A stretch of 64,000 nucleotides of DNA from Hydnum rufescens UP504 (Eukaryota > Basidiomycota > Agaricomycetes > Cantharellales > Hydnaceae): assembly GCA_014904985.1 (NCBI GenBank), contig MU129130.1:14041-78040 (forward strand), read 5' to 3'. Below are positions 53,741 to 64,000 of this stretch, in pieces. The notes under the pieces were generated by a model, which made no database searches, was not told the DNA's origin, and saw only the letters and a list, made by a program, of their open reading frames with translations. Every line of letters begins with the position of its first letter. Position 1 is the first letter of the stretch. Both the position numbers and the translations under genes were made by a program.

Positions 53741-55886
53741 ATGTCCCAAACAACGATTGCCCCACACGATCAGAGTCCCTATGTAACTCGAAAACTCGAG
53801 ACAGATCTTGAAGGGATAGTTGAGAAAGCATATAATGCCCAGCGTTCATGGAGGGAAGTCCAAATCGAGCAAAGAATCGCAATTGGCCACCGATTTGTTG
53901 TGAGTTGGGTATTTACGCTCGTTGGCGTATGCGATGTTCAACCAGGTGGAATAGGAAGAATTCCAAAAGCTATCGGATATTATTCCAAAGGAACTCACAC
54001 TCCAAATGGGCCGGTTCGCACTGCGTTATTCCTCAATAAGCACTTAGACTCATAGGTCGTCTTTTAGTCCGATCTCACAGAGCCCCGGTGAGATCAGAGG
54101 CACCGTGGAGAGAGCAAATTATATGCTTTCCATTGCAGCAAGAGCTTTGGCAGATGTGTCCCTCGTAGATACCGATAAGCCCGGATTTCGACGGTTCATT
54201 CGACGGGATCCTCTTGGAGTGGTGTTTGTGATTGCTCCTTGGAAGTACGTCGCCATGTATCATGATATTTACCGGAATTTCGCTTTTTACCCGCTGTTTT
54301 TCAGTTATCCCTACCTTACAATGATAAACTCCGTGCTGCCTGCGATAATCTCAGGCAACGCAGTTATTCTTAAACCCTCTCCCCAGACGCCTGTATGTAG
54401 AGGAGATCTTCCGGGAAACTGCATTGTGGTATTCTGACATCATCTAATCTAAGCTGACCGCAGAGCGTCTCCAGCAGGCTTTCGCCGCTGCTCTTCTGCC
54501 TGCCAATGTTCTTCAAGTTGTACATCTGTCCCTCGAATCGGTAGACACAATTATCAAGCATCCGCGCGTCGACTTCATAAGCTTCACCGGCAGTGTCAAC
54601 AATGGAATGAATGTTGCCAAGGCTTCCGTCGAAGGAAATGGCTTCCCTGGTGTCGCTTTGGAGGTAGCTTGTTGAACAGTGCTTTGGCTTGGTCTATGAA
54701 TAACAATGACTTACCCTACGTCGAATTGCACAGTTGGGGGGCAAAGATCCTGCCTATGTACGAGCTGATGCGAATATATCGTTTACTGTGGCTGAACTCG
54801 TAGATGGTACGTTTTCTCTCCCTATTTCATGCCCCTTTCCAGCTTACACTCGACGGCATAGGGGTGTATTTTAACTCTGGTCAAAGTTGCTGTGCAGTCG
54901 AAGTGCGGATTCCGTTACATTTCTTGGCCTGTGTGGAGTGACGCCTAAGTTTAAGTGATTCAGCGAATTTATGTCCATGAATCTTTGTACGATCGGTTTG
55001 TACAGGAATTCGTGGAGATAGTGAAGGCAAGTCTTCGTGGCCTGGCAGTGATTAATGAACTAAACCCCCATATAGAAATACCGATTAGGAGACCCTACAG
55101 ATGCGAAAACGAATCTCGGACCGGTTATCAGTCTCGCAAGCGCTGCGAAGATACGGGAGCAAGTATCCAATGCCAGTAGGCCTGCAACCAGTTTAATCAC
55201 AGCTGTCCGCGTTATTCATGACCTCATTGCATAAAGTCAAGGCAGGTGCCAAAGCATTGGTACCTGAGGAACTTTTCCCTTCAGCAAAGACGTGAGTAGT
55301 GAGTCATAATTTTTATGGCACACACCTCAATTTGTTGCCCACATGCAGGGGTACCACGTACGTAGCACCACAGGTTCTGATTGACGTAGACCACAGTGAG
55401 TCCTAGCATTTTTTATGGTGTTAAATTGTGGTGTAGACGTGAGATCGTATTATCCTCCAGCCATGGAAGTCATGATGGAGGAAACATTCGGTCCGGTGGT
55501 CGGCATCATGAAGGTACATTGTTCATTTATTTCGGGATCAGCTATTGTTCACGTCTTCATTAAGGTAAAATCGGACGAAGATGCAATAAAGCTTATGAAT
55601 GATTCTCCCTATGGCCTCACGGCATCCATCTGGACGTCGAGCGAGGCCGATTTCTTATCGCTGATCGATTCGCTCGAGACCGGCACTGTATACCAGAACC
55701 GATGCGATTATCTAGATCCGGCCCTTGCCTGGACGGGTGTGAAACACAGTGGTCGCGGTGTCAGTCTAAGTATTTACGGTAAGTCAGGCGCCAGAACTAG
55801 TGGGGACCTGATTCAACTAAGAACATATTTCAGGCTACGACCAGTTAACGCGAGCGAAGAGTGTCAACATTAAGACCGTAGCTTAA
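53741..55886 (+). CDS. Aldehyde dehydrogenase superfamily protein
   Basis: NAD(P)-dependent oxidation of an aldehyde; the exact substrate cannot be told. It begins MSQTTIAPHDQSPYVTRKLE. Conserved marks: FRRFIRRDPLGVVFVIAPW (54190), INSVLPAIISGNAVILKPSPQTP (split: the Asn/Pro-rich cofactor pocket at 54330-54390), FISFTGSVNNGM, ELGGKDPAYVRADA with the general-base Glu (54725), FNSGQSCCAVE with the nucleophile Cys (54875), LGDPTDAKTNLGPVIS (55090), EVMMEETFGPVVGI (55475) and LNRCDYLDPALAWTGVKHSG-like text. It ends AKSVNIKTVA at 55886. More than ten small introns interrupt it. The motif set (PVVGIMKV, KLMNDSPYGLTASIWT) is closest to the succinate-semialdehyde/arylic group, by inference. Confidence 0.9.
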
Positions 55887-56098
55887 TTGGATGATCAATG
55901 ACGGGCGCTGCTGTAGGTAGTTCGCTCTCTGTTAATTCTGGAATGAAGTGTTATGTAATGTACTTGTACGCGGAAGTTGCCGCCACCCAGACCTCCCAGA
56001 AATTCTCGGAATCACGGTTCACAGTGAGAAAGGGCACAGTCTCATGCACATCTAGTCTCGCTAATCTCTGGTGCTGCTTATATCCAAACAGCTTTGTC

Positions 56099-57061
56099 AT
56101 GATATTACGACCAACGCCTGCGTTGCTTCTGAGAATCACCGGCTTTCTATCTATAGCCTTAACTGCATGGGGCACCGCGCTGACTACAACAGTGGCCCCA
56201 GGGGAAAAGTTATGTTTCTATGCTGATGTAGACAAGGCTGGGGAAAAGATTGGAGTGAGTCCCTTCCGAATCCTTTATATGAGATATAGGGTTGACAGCG
56301 CTGCATTACAATAGTTCTATTACGCGGTAAGTTACGGCTACCAATCAATCTGAACTTCTAGTGCCCACAAACCCCACGTCAGGTCCAAGCGGGGGGGTCC
56401 TTCGATATCGATTTTAGTGTCTCGGACCCGTCTGGATTCGTCGTCTTAGACGGTAACCGAGAACGACAGGGTGACTATGTCCTCACTGCAAACCACGTTG
56501 GGGAATATTCGTTTTGCTTTATAAACGACATGTCTACCATCACTCATAAACTGATTGATTTCGACATTATGGTCGAGAGCGAGCCCCGGCGAGAGACCAC
56601 AGCACGCGCCCCTCAGCTCAGCGAGAAAACTAATGCTCTGGAAGAGAGCATATACAAGCTCCGAAACCAGTTGGGCACCATCGAACGCAACCAAAGATAG
56701 TGCGTGTATAGCTAGCTATCTTTCCTTTGGATCTCGCGTTGAAGTCGTCCTCTCTCCCCAAAGCTTTCACACCAGAGAAGCTCGCGGCTTTTCGATCGTC
56801 GAATCAACGCAGAAGTAGGTACCCCTCTTATACATTGTGATACGCCTCTGAATAGCGCTTTGCTCTTCAGCCGGATTTTCTGGTACGCCATTCTGGACAG
56901 TTGCGCAATAATTACTATGGCCGCGTGAGTCACCGAAGCAAAAACTCGGTCATGGTATTGGCCCGACCGCTGAGCACCACCAATCCGTTTTATCTATTAG
57001 GGTGCAAGTCTACGTACTACAAACGTTTTTCACGACCACCGGGCGGCGGTACAAGGTGTAA
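56099..57061 (+). CDS. p24 family (EMP24/GP25L) cargo receptor
   Basis: Type I membrane protein of COPI/COPII vesicles cycling between ER and Golgi. The start at 56099 gives a signal peptide (LLLRITGFLSIALTAWGTA). The GOLD domain follows: TTTVAPGEKLCFYADVDKAGEKIG, then FDIDFSVSDPSGFVVLDG, GEYSFCFINDMS. A coiled coil (EKTNALEESIYKLRNQLGTIE, split here by one residue limit: Leu/Ile heptads at 56620-56690) and TREARGFSIVEST lead to a membrane helix (FWYAILDSCAIITMAAVQVY) and a short tail with FF and basic residues (TFFTTTGRRYKV). FF plus basic residues fits coat binding. Introns are short, the length is about 215 aa, and no defect was seen. Confidence 0.88.
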
Positions 57062-57828
57062 CTCTGCGACGTAATTTATATGCAGCATGTTTGGCACAAA
57101 GGTTACCCTGGACTCAGAAGCAATGAGTCGAAGATTTAAGGTGTCCTCAAGCACCAGGAAATCTGAATTTGGCTGCAAGCAGTCAAGCATGAAATGTTAA
57201 CACCAGATGATGCGGCAAAGATTAATCACTAGTAACAAATTGAGGTCAGGCAACAGGCAAAGAAAGCAAGAAGGGTTTGTTTACTTGCTTCAGCAATGAC
57301 CTGATGTCAACTGTCCAGATTGTCTTCGATGAATTGTCGTATTTCTTCCATTATCTCCCTTTTCACCTCAGGAGGGATGGATGCTTACACAGTGCAGCAT
57401 GATGAGCCATGATTTCCGGGCACACCATCCTGAAGATATCTCACCAAGCGCTTGAGGTCCAAGGGAATTTTCGAGCGTCCGGACTTTAAGGCTTGCCATT
57501 TTCCTGCATTCCTCTGCTCACAAACTGAATTATATGAGATTAAGAGACATTCGTGTGGCTCACCCCTTGCTTTATCTTTGATGTCGTCAGTCCACCCGCT
57601 TTCGTCTAACTTCCTCTTTAATCGGGAGCCAATGCGATCCCATTCCCCGCTTTAGGGGGAATGCGTTGTTGAGGGAGACGAAGGCGCGCACATATCTCAC
57701 ACGTACCTCACCACCATACGATTTTGCAGCGGTTTTGCCAACTTGGCGACTTCCTGAGATTGAGGCATCTCCTTACATATGTCCCACGTGAGCCGGCAAA
57801 CGCCGAATGCACCTTTCCGTGTAATTCA
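57062..57828. other. Intergenic, p24 to uS10m
   Basis: No coding pattern; 767 bp with ordinary composition. The left part is probably the p24 3' UTR and the right part the uS10m promoter. Confidence 0.4.
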
Positions 57829-58826
57829 ATGTTGCGCCGCCAGCTGTTGCTCGCTGTGAGGACTGCGGCGACGACAGTGAGTAGACAATCACGGCCAAAA
57901 AATCCAACATTTTCTCGGTAGGAAATCTTTGCGTTTCGTTTGTCGTTCCGCCTCGATTTTTACGTTTTTGGTTCCACCTTTATTTCAGTTTTACAACGTC
58001 TATTGCTAGCTCGTCGCATAGTCCCAGGAGCCCGGAAGTTTGGCGAGCGAGTGGCGAAGTTGAATCACATACCGATGAAGGATTTGATCCCTATTCCTCA
58101 CCTGCTGCCCTCACGATCGCGCCTCAGCATCCTCGGACACACGGAATTCCCGTCGCGGTGCTCCATCTGCGGTCCCATGAACCAGAACTTCTAGAGCTCT
58201 TCATTCATTTTGTCCTCCACGCGGCATATGCCTTAAATATGCCCGTCTCTCGCGCTGCGTACCTCCCCACAAAGCGCTCACTGTACACCGTCATACGTGG
58301 TCCATTCGCGCATAAGAAATCCCAAGAGAACTTTGAAAAGGTCGTCCACAAGCGCGCTATAAAAGTGTGGGACACGCATCCCGACGTGCTAGGTAAATGG
58401 ATTAAATATCTCGAAATCAACCTTCTTGGAGGCGTTGGGATGCGCATTGTGCGGTGGGAGCGCACCGCGATTGGTTTCGGGAGGACACATCTCAGCCATC
58501 TGGAGACTGAGCGGCAGTTACATGCGGGGCTCGCGGATGAAGAGGCTGGGAGGATTCAACAATTGGCCGAAAGTATCATTCGTGCGGAAATGGAGGCAGC
58601 GGCATCGGCTAGGGAAGCCGACCAGGGGTCTGATGGAAAAAGTGAAGGCGCCGATGTCAATGAATCCTCACCACCCACTTCCCAATCATCTCTGGATTCG
58701 GATTCGTCGGGGAGAAGTACAACCGAGGCCTCGGCTCGGGAGAACAGTGCAGAGGCAGACATCAAATCTGAAGAGAAGGCCAGTGCGGTAGAAAGGACAG
58801 ATTCCCAGCCTAATGATAAACGTTGA
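57829..58826 (+). CDS. RSM10: Mitochondrial small-subunit ribosomal protein uS10m
   Basis: Exons 57829-57917 and 57989-58826 join in phase to give 308 aa. The N-terminus (MLRRQLLLAVRTAATTVSRQ) is a clear mitochondrial targeting sequence. The S10 domain is at residues about 85-190: VAVLHLRSHEPELLELFIHF, ALNMPVSRAAYLPTKRSLYT, VIRGPFAHKKSQENFEKVVH, KRAIKVWD and the closing VRWERTAIGF. The KRxxxxIRGPFxHKKSxExFE pattern is diagnostic. The acidic, Ser-rich tail of about 110 residues (SDGKSEGADVNESSPPTSQ) extends beyond the bacterial S10 length of about 100 aa, as often in fungi. Intact. Confidence 0.92.
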
Positions 58827-59243
58827 TCCCTGTCGTGATTGATTTAATGACTGGCTATGTTCGCCCAGGCTTTACAGCCAGCAGGGCCACAAAGGTCATG
58901 TGATTATGTCAACTGAGCGCCTGATTGAGCGTGGGATGACCGTCTCAGGAGTCAGCCCGCTCTGAAAATGGATCTTTAACCTTTCTGGACCAGCTCTGAG
59001 GGGATGGCTCACCATTTCTGAAAGAGTAATACCTAGTATCTATCCGCTTTTGATGGGATGTACACCAATTCCGAGGGGTGAATGTGCCCCCGTGGTCCGA
59101 AAAATAGGTTCTCTGCTTTCTTCGCCACTCGAGCGCTTGTCAATCGTGACACGGTTCATCATCTTTTAACGTCTGGTCAATCCATCAGTTAGACTGCTTT
59201 CTCGTACATCGTCGCTTCCAACGCCCCGCTCAACCCAGTGAAG
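58827..59243. other. Intergenic, uS10m to NLR-like gene
   Basis: Gap of 417 bp, CpG content ordinary; presumed promoter of the NLR-like gene. Nothing else is recognised. Confidence 0.4.
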
Positions 59244-62200
59244 ATGCGCAAAGTGTATATTTCAGGTATACATCTCTTGCATGCCAGCAATCCGCATCTT
59301 ACAAACCTGTTTGGCCCTCGCGACAGAGGCCAGGTGCAAAAGTCACCTTCTACGGACCTCGAGACGATATCGCCTTCACTTCACCGTTCAGCCTCCTGCT
59401 ACCATCACTGGTCTTCGTTCGCCAAAGTCAGGCTATATCGAGGCAAAGCATGATACCCTGATGTGGAAGGACCCCTTCGGGGATGAGTTGTACGTTTTCC
59501 TCACCATGCCTACTTCGTCGCCCTTCATTCACATTCTCTCGGCAGCACGGTCACTCAAACACCTATTGATTGCAGAGTTATTATAGATTTGCGCGAGCGC
59601 CATCTTTGGCATTCGGGGCGGATCGTCGCATCGTGTAGTTTCGATCTCACCTCAACAGACAGAGGTGAACCTGCTCATGTTTAGGTCAAGAGACTTGCAT
59701 CCTCATCCACCCCCTTTATTCCTACAGCCATACGTTTGGATTTGATGGGTGAGGTGAATGACAAATTTGGAGAGTTGACAATATGGGTGGCGTCCTCTCC
59801 TGTATCGACTGGTGAGGCTGTCCAGAATGCCAACCGGGCTGCCGAGCAGCTAGGTCCCGGAGTATCGGTTGTCAACGACGCCATTCGAGCCACGGCCCCA
59901 TTCGTAACGGAAATCACGGCCCAACTCAACGCTTGGCAGCCCTTGTTGAGTCGCCTCCGTGCACTTGTGAAAGTTGCTGATATGCTCGCCGAGGCAGGTT
60001 TCATCTCGAGTGCCAGTTCCCTGCGACCACTAAGAACTATTTACAAACAGACACACCCCTGGATTAAATTAGCATGGGGAGTTGTCTCAGCAGCGTATAG
60101 GGTAAGACTAGAATCAAGTTTGTATCTGTGTGCGTTCTCACAGGTGTTCGATTAGATCACTTCCGCCCAGACTGAGCGAGATGCGAAAGTGGTGGGTTTA
60201 GTCCGGACAATGGCCCACACCTGCTCCTTTGCCGACGAGGCCGAAGAGTTGAAGAAACGCTCGAAAAGAGATCAAGACATTATCAACCAAATGCTGCGGC
60301 AAGTGATGGAATGCGCATATTTCATTCGGGACTATTCCAGGGACATGTCCTTCGGTATGTGAAATCCCGCGTATTCTACTTACTATAACACTGATCACCA
60401 TGGGCCGCAGTCAACCGCACTGTGAAGAACATGGTGTCTCCCGTGGACGCACGCATCGATAGCTACAAGGGGACCCTTGAGGCTCTCCGACGGAATTTGA
60501 TTGATCATGCGAACATAGAATGTACCGTCATGACGCATCGCGTCTTAGACGTCGTGACCGAAGTCCGTAAGTGCTTCTTGTATGTCTTCGGTCAAAATGT
60601 GTATTCTAAGATTGTCCACAGTGGACTTGCAAGTTCTCGGCGAATTAAAATATGCCCCGGAGGCCCATCATGATCTGGACAAAGCATGTCTATCAGGCAC
60701 GCGTATCGAGATCATCGACGCTATAGTACGTTGGGCTGTGGGAGCTGATACGCCGTCGTTTGATTCGGGTGGTTCAATTACTTTGAACTCTGATGAATCA
60801 TCTCGTGTGCTTTGGTTGTGCGGCACAGCGGGTGCGGGGAAATCATCGATTCTTCGCTCATGCGCGAAACAGGTTTCCAACCTTGAACGTAAGGGGGCGT
60901 ACTATGGCTTCGACAAGAATAAACCCCTCATGAACCTCACCAACCTGTTCAGTACGATTGCTCGAGACCTCGCTGAACTGGATGACTCCCGGAAGCAGCG
61001 CCTAATCAATGCCGTCAAGAAAGATATCGCGATACGAACAACCGATAACTGCAAATTGCAGTTCAAGCACTTTATCTTGAAATCATTCGAGGATGATAAG
61101 GCCGTGGGGGAGACAGTTGTTTTCATCGACGCGTTTGACGAATCTGGGGACGTTAGGGCTCGTGCCGACGCGCTCGCTATTCTATCAAAGCGAGCCTCAG
61201 AGCTCCCTCCAGGTCTTCGATTCGTAGTCACTTCCAGGTATGAGCATGATATCCAAAGTGCACTGTGCTCTCCACTGCCCCCCGGGGTTGCCATCATGCT
61301 TGTGGACGACATCCCGACTCATCAGACCTCGCGCGATATTGCAACGTATATACATAATGAACTCGGCGATGTGGATGAGTTCCGAGAGACAGGGTACCAG
61401 GCACAGCTGAATGCGCTCATTCAGAAGGCCGGAACATCCTTTCAGTGGGCTGCTACCGCCTGTCGCTTCATTTGCAACGATTGTGATGCTGGCATCGACC
61501 CGCGTGACCAGATTAGGACGGTGCTGCGTAGCGATGAAGGGCTGTATGGGCTGTATAGCACCGTCATGAAGGAACACTGCGATCCCTCCCATGAGAAGGC
61601 GGTGCAACGAGTCAGGTCGATCCTAGGCCGAATCATATGCGCTCAAGAGCCATTATCGTTGCGTGCCCTTGTGCAGCTTGTTCCACCCGACTCCATCCTC
61701 ACTCCAGATGACATGGGGACACAACGACGAATTGTGAAACATCTTGGGTCGCTCCTGAGCGGTACGCACGATGATTATGAGCCCATCGGGACACTCCACT
61801 CGTCTTATCGTGATTTCTTGTTTAATCCCGAGCATAACAAAGATTTCTACATCGACAAAGATGAAGCAAATGAGCAGATGGCCCTGGGGTGTTTCCGTGT
61901 GATGGACCAGAACTTGAGGTTCAATATCTGTCAATTCCCCACATCCTTCCTTCGGAATGCAGACATATCGAATATTAAGGAACTGCGGGAAAAACACATC
62001 CCTTCTCATCTGTATTATGCATGTCGATTCTGGGGTTTCCATGTGTCCTCAACACCTGGTGGCATGTTTGCTCAGAAATGCATGGAGTCATTCTTTCAGA
62101 AGGACTTCCTACACTGGTTGGAAGTGATGAGCATTATGAAGAGCTCCCCTCAAATTGCACTTGCCTCTCTTAGTCCCTCTCATGTAGGCATGGCTCCACT

Positions 62201-64000
62201 TTGAGTACATGTTGAAATTGTTGGCTGATTCTTGATATATGTTCATCAGGTAGCAGTGGACCTCATTGAAGTGCATTGGGATGCCATACAGTTCATCTCC
62301 ATGTTTTCAACTGCCATTTCAATCAGTATGCCACAGATCTACCTCTCTGGCCTGACTTTTGCACCTGTGTCCTCCCTCCTATATCAGAGGTGGCAAGGTG
62401 AATTTCCAGGAGTTGCACATCTTGCTCAGGGACAACTTCAGCACTGGCCAAAGGTCATGTTGATCTTGGAGGGACATGATGAAGCTGTACTATCTGTGGC
62501 TTTCTCACCTGATGCCAAGTACATTGCTTCCTGCTCTGCAGACAAGACCATACAGCTCTGGAATGCAGAGACAGGCATGAGCATTGGCCAGCCATTGGAG
62601 GGGCATGATGATGCCATCCAGTCCATTGCCTTCTCCCCCAATGGTAAGCAGATAGCTTCTGGCTCCAAGGACAGGACCATCCAACTCTGGAATGTGGAGA
62701 TGGGTGCAAGTATTGGCCAGCCAATGGAGGGCCATGATGATGCCATCCTATCCATTGTTTTCTCCCCTGATGGCAAGCAGATTGCTTCTGGCTCCAGGGA
62801 CAAGACCATACAACTCTGGAATGTGGAGAAGGGTGTAAAAATTGGCCAGCCAATGGAGGGGCATCATGGTCCTGTCACATCCATTGCTTTCTCCCCTGAT
62901 GGCAAGCACATAGCCTCTGGCTCCTGGGACAAGACCATCCAACTCTGGAGTGTGGAGACAGGAGCCAACATTGGCCAGCCAATGGAGGGGCATGATGATG
63001 CCATCTGGTCCATTGCTTTCTCTCCTGATGGCAAGCTAATTGCTTCTGGATCTGAGGACAAGACCATCCAACTCTGGAATGTGGAGACAGGGGTGAACAT
63101 TGGCCAGCCAATGGAAGGGCATACTGAGGCCATCTGGTCCATTGCTTTCTCCCCTGATGGCAGGCTGATTGCTTCTGGCTCCTTTGACAAGACCATACAA
63201 TTCTGGAGTGTGGAAATGGGTGTCAGCATTGGCCAGCCAATGGAGGGCCATCATGGTGGCATCTACTCCATAGCTTTCTCCCCTGATGGCAAGCAGATTG
63301 CTTCTGGCTCCTATGACAGGACTATAAAACTCTGGAGTGTGGAGATGGGAGTAAGCATGGGCCAGCCAGTGGAGAGGCATGATGATCCTATCTTGGCTGT
63401 TGCTTTCTCACCTGATGGCAAGCAGATTGCCTCTGGCTCTGAGGGAAGGACCATACAACTCTGGAATGTGGAGACAGGGATGAGGAATGGCCAGCCAATG
63501 GAGGGGCATGATGGTGCTGTCTGGTGCATTGCCTTCTCACCTGATGGCAAACAGATTGCTTCTGGCTCTGAGGATTATAGTGTGCGGCTATGGAGTGTGG
63601 AGATGGGTGTGGGCATTGGCCAGCCAATGGAGGGGCATAATGATGCCATCTTGTGCATTGCTTTCTCACCTGATGGCCAGCAGATTGCTTCTGGCTCCTT
63701 GGATAACACCATCCAACTCTGGAATGTGGAGACAGGGATGAGGATTGGCCAGCCAATAGAGGGGCATGATGGGGCCATCTGGTCCATTGCTTTTTCACCT
63801 GATGGCAAGCAGATTGCTTCTGGGTCTGAGGACAAGACCATACAACTCTGGAATGTAGGGATGGGTGTGAGGATTGGCCAGCCAATGGAGGGGCATGATG
63901 GGGCTGTCTGGTGCATTGCTTTCTCACCTGATGGCAGGCTGATTGCTTCTGGCTCTGAGGACAGGACCCTATGTCTCTGGGATGTGGAGATGGATGTGAG
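59244..64000 (+). CDS. NACHT-WD40 NLR-like (STAND) protein, truncated by the window edge
   Basis: Fungal NOD-like signal ATPase of HET-D/E (HNWD) type. Starts tentatively at 59244 (MRKVYIS), with a poorly resolved N-terminus. Helical text follows (LSRLRALVKVADMLAEAG, HPWIKLAWGVVSAAYR, CAYFIRDYSRDMSF; 59950-60350) that is usual before NACHT domains in Agaricomycetes. NACHT: Walker A WLCGTAGAGKSSILRS (about 60820), Walker B VVFIDAFDES (about 61115), sensor-like FVVTSRYE (61220), HSSYRDFL winged-helix end (61800). An intron is inferred at 62182-62248, joining SPSH to VAVDLIEVHWD. Twelve WD40 units of exactly 43 codons run from about 62468 to the edge, the twelfth incomplete. The class is linked to heterokaryon incompatibility and immunity; the role of this gene is inferred. 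Confidence 0.87.
62468..64000 (+). repeat. 129-bp tandem coding repeats (WD40), CpG-free
   Basis: Twelve head-to-tail copies of a 129-bp unit, consensus EGHDxAIxSIAFSPDGKQ followed by IASGSxDKTIQLWNVE and xGxxIGQPM. The copies differ at only a few codons, mainly at the third position and at fixed surface positions: the residue after GHD, the x before SIAFSP, and the residue before DKT. Only one CpG dinucleotide (63585) occurs in the array. Confidence 0.93.

Noticed and set aside
53493..53786. Plus-strand open frame upstream of the aldehyde dehydrogenase
   Set aside because: Basic low-information sequence without homology signs; it overlaps the ALDH start in another frame.
62438..63927. Long open frames on the minus strand, in several frames, across the WD40 array
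   Set aside because: They are antisense shadows that repeat every 129 bp; the sense frame has clear WD40 conservation.

Overview
The window is nuclear DNA of a filamentous fungus, most likely a basidiomycete of the Agaricomycetes. The evidence is small introns of about 50-70 bp (many per gene, nearly all GT-AG), closely packed genes on both strands, and domain sets typical of that class: an FMO-DUF6314 fusion, an MLKL-like N-terminus joined to a TPR array, and a NACHT-WD40 NLR-like gene. No bacterial operon, plasmid, CRISPR, rRNA or intact transposon signal was seen. The genus cannot be fixed from sequence alone.

Layout, left to right: six-unit polyubiquitin (+); NDUFA4/MLRQ-type small respiratory protein (+); an unrecognised protein of about 487 aa with a possible mitochondrial leader (+); Prp43-type DEAH helicase (-); FMO fused to DUF6314 (+); septin Cdc12 (-); intron-containing tRNA-Glu(CTC) (-); acireductone dioxygenase (+); Nmd4-like PIN protein (+); a 1.7-kb gene-poor stretch; cyclopropane-fatty-acid-synthase family methyltransferase (+); Ptc7-type mitochondrial PP2C (+); another 1.7-kb gene-poor stretch; CFIm25/NUDT21 (-), head-to-head with GINS subunit Sld5 (+); SulP-STAS-cNMP transporter related to yeast Vsb1 (+); Rho-GEF with a long disordered N-terminus (-); MLKL-like/TPR protein (-); Rap1-like BRCT-BRCT-Myb protein (+); MCM-binding protein (+); ABCC transporter (-); aldehyde dehydrogenase (+); p24 cargo receptor (+); mitochondrial ribosomal protein uS10m (+); and a NACHT-WD40 gene running off the right edge (+).

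Most genes are single-copy housekeeping genes. Themes are RNA processing (Prp43, CFIm25, Nmd4-like, tRNA), DNA replication and telomeres (Sld5, MCMBP, Rap1-like) and mitochondria (MLRQ, Ptc7, uS10m, perhaps the 487-aa protein). The accessory content is the two repeat-bearing immune-like genes, at 36.7-40.3 kb and 59.2-64 kb. The most striking signal is that the last ~1.97 kb, which encodes the WD40 array, has only one CpG, with a sharp edge against the CpG-rich NACHT region.

Many otherwise conserved genes carry single-base frame breaks, clustered in repeats (ubiquitin unit 4, TPR units near 37.7-38.3 kb). I read these mainly as consensus errors in the assembly rather than pseudogenes. Intron-exon boundaries were derived by eye from conserved protein frames and splice consensus, so gene ends are firmer than some internal exons.
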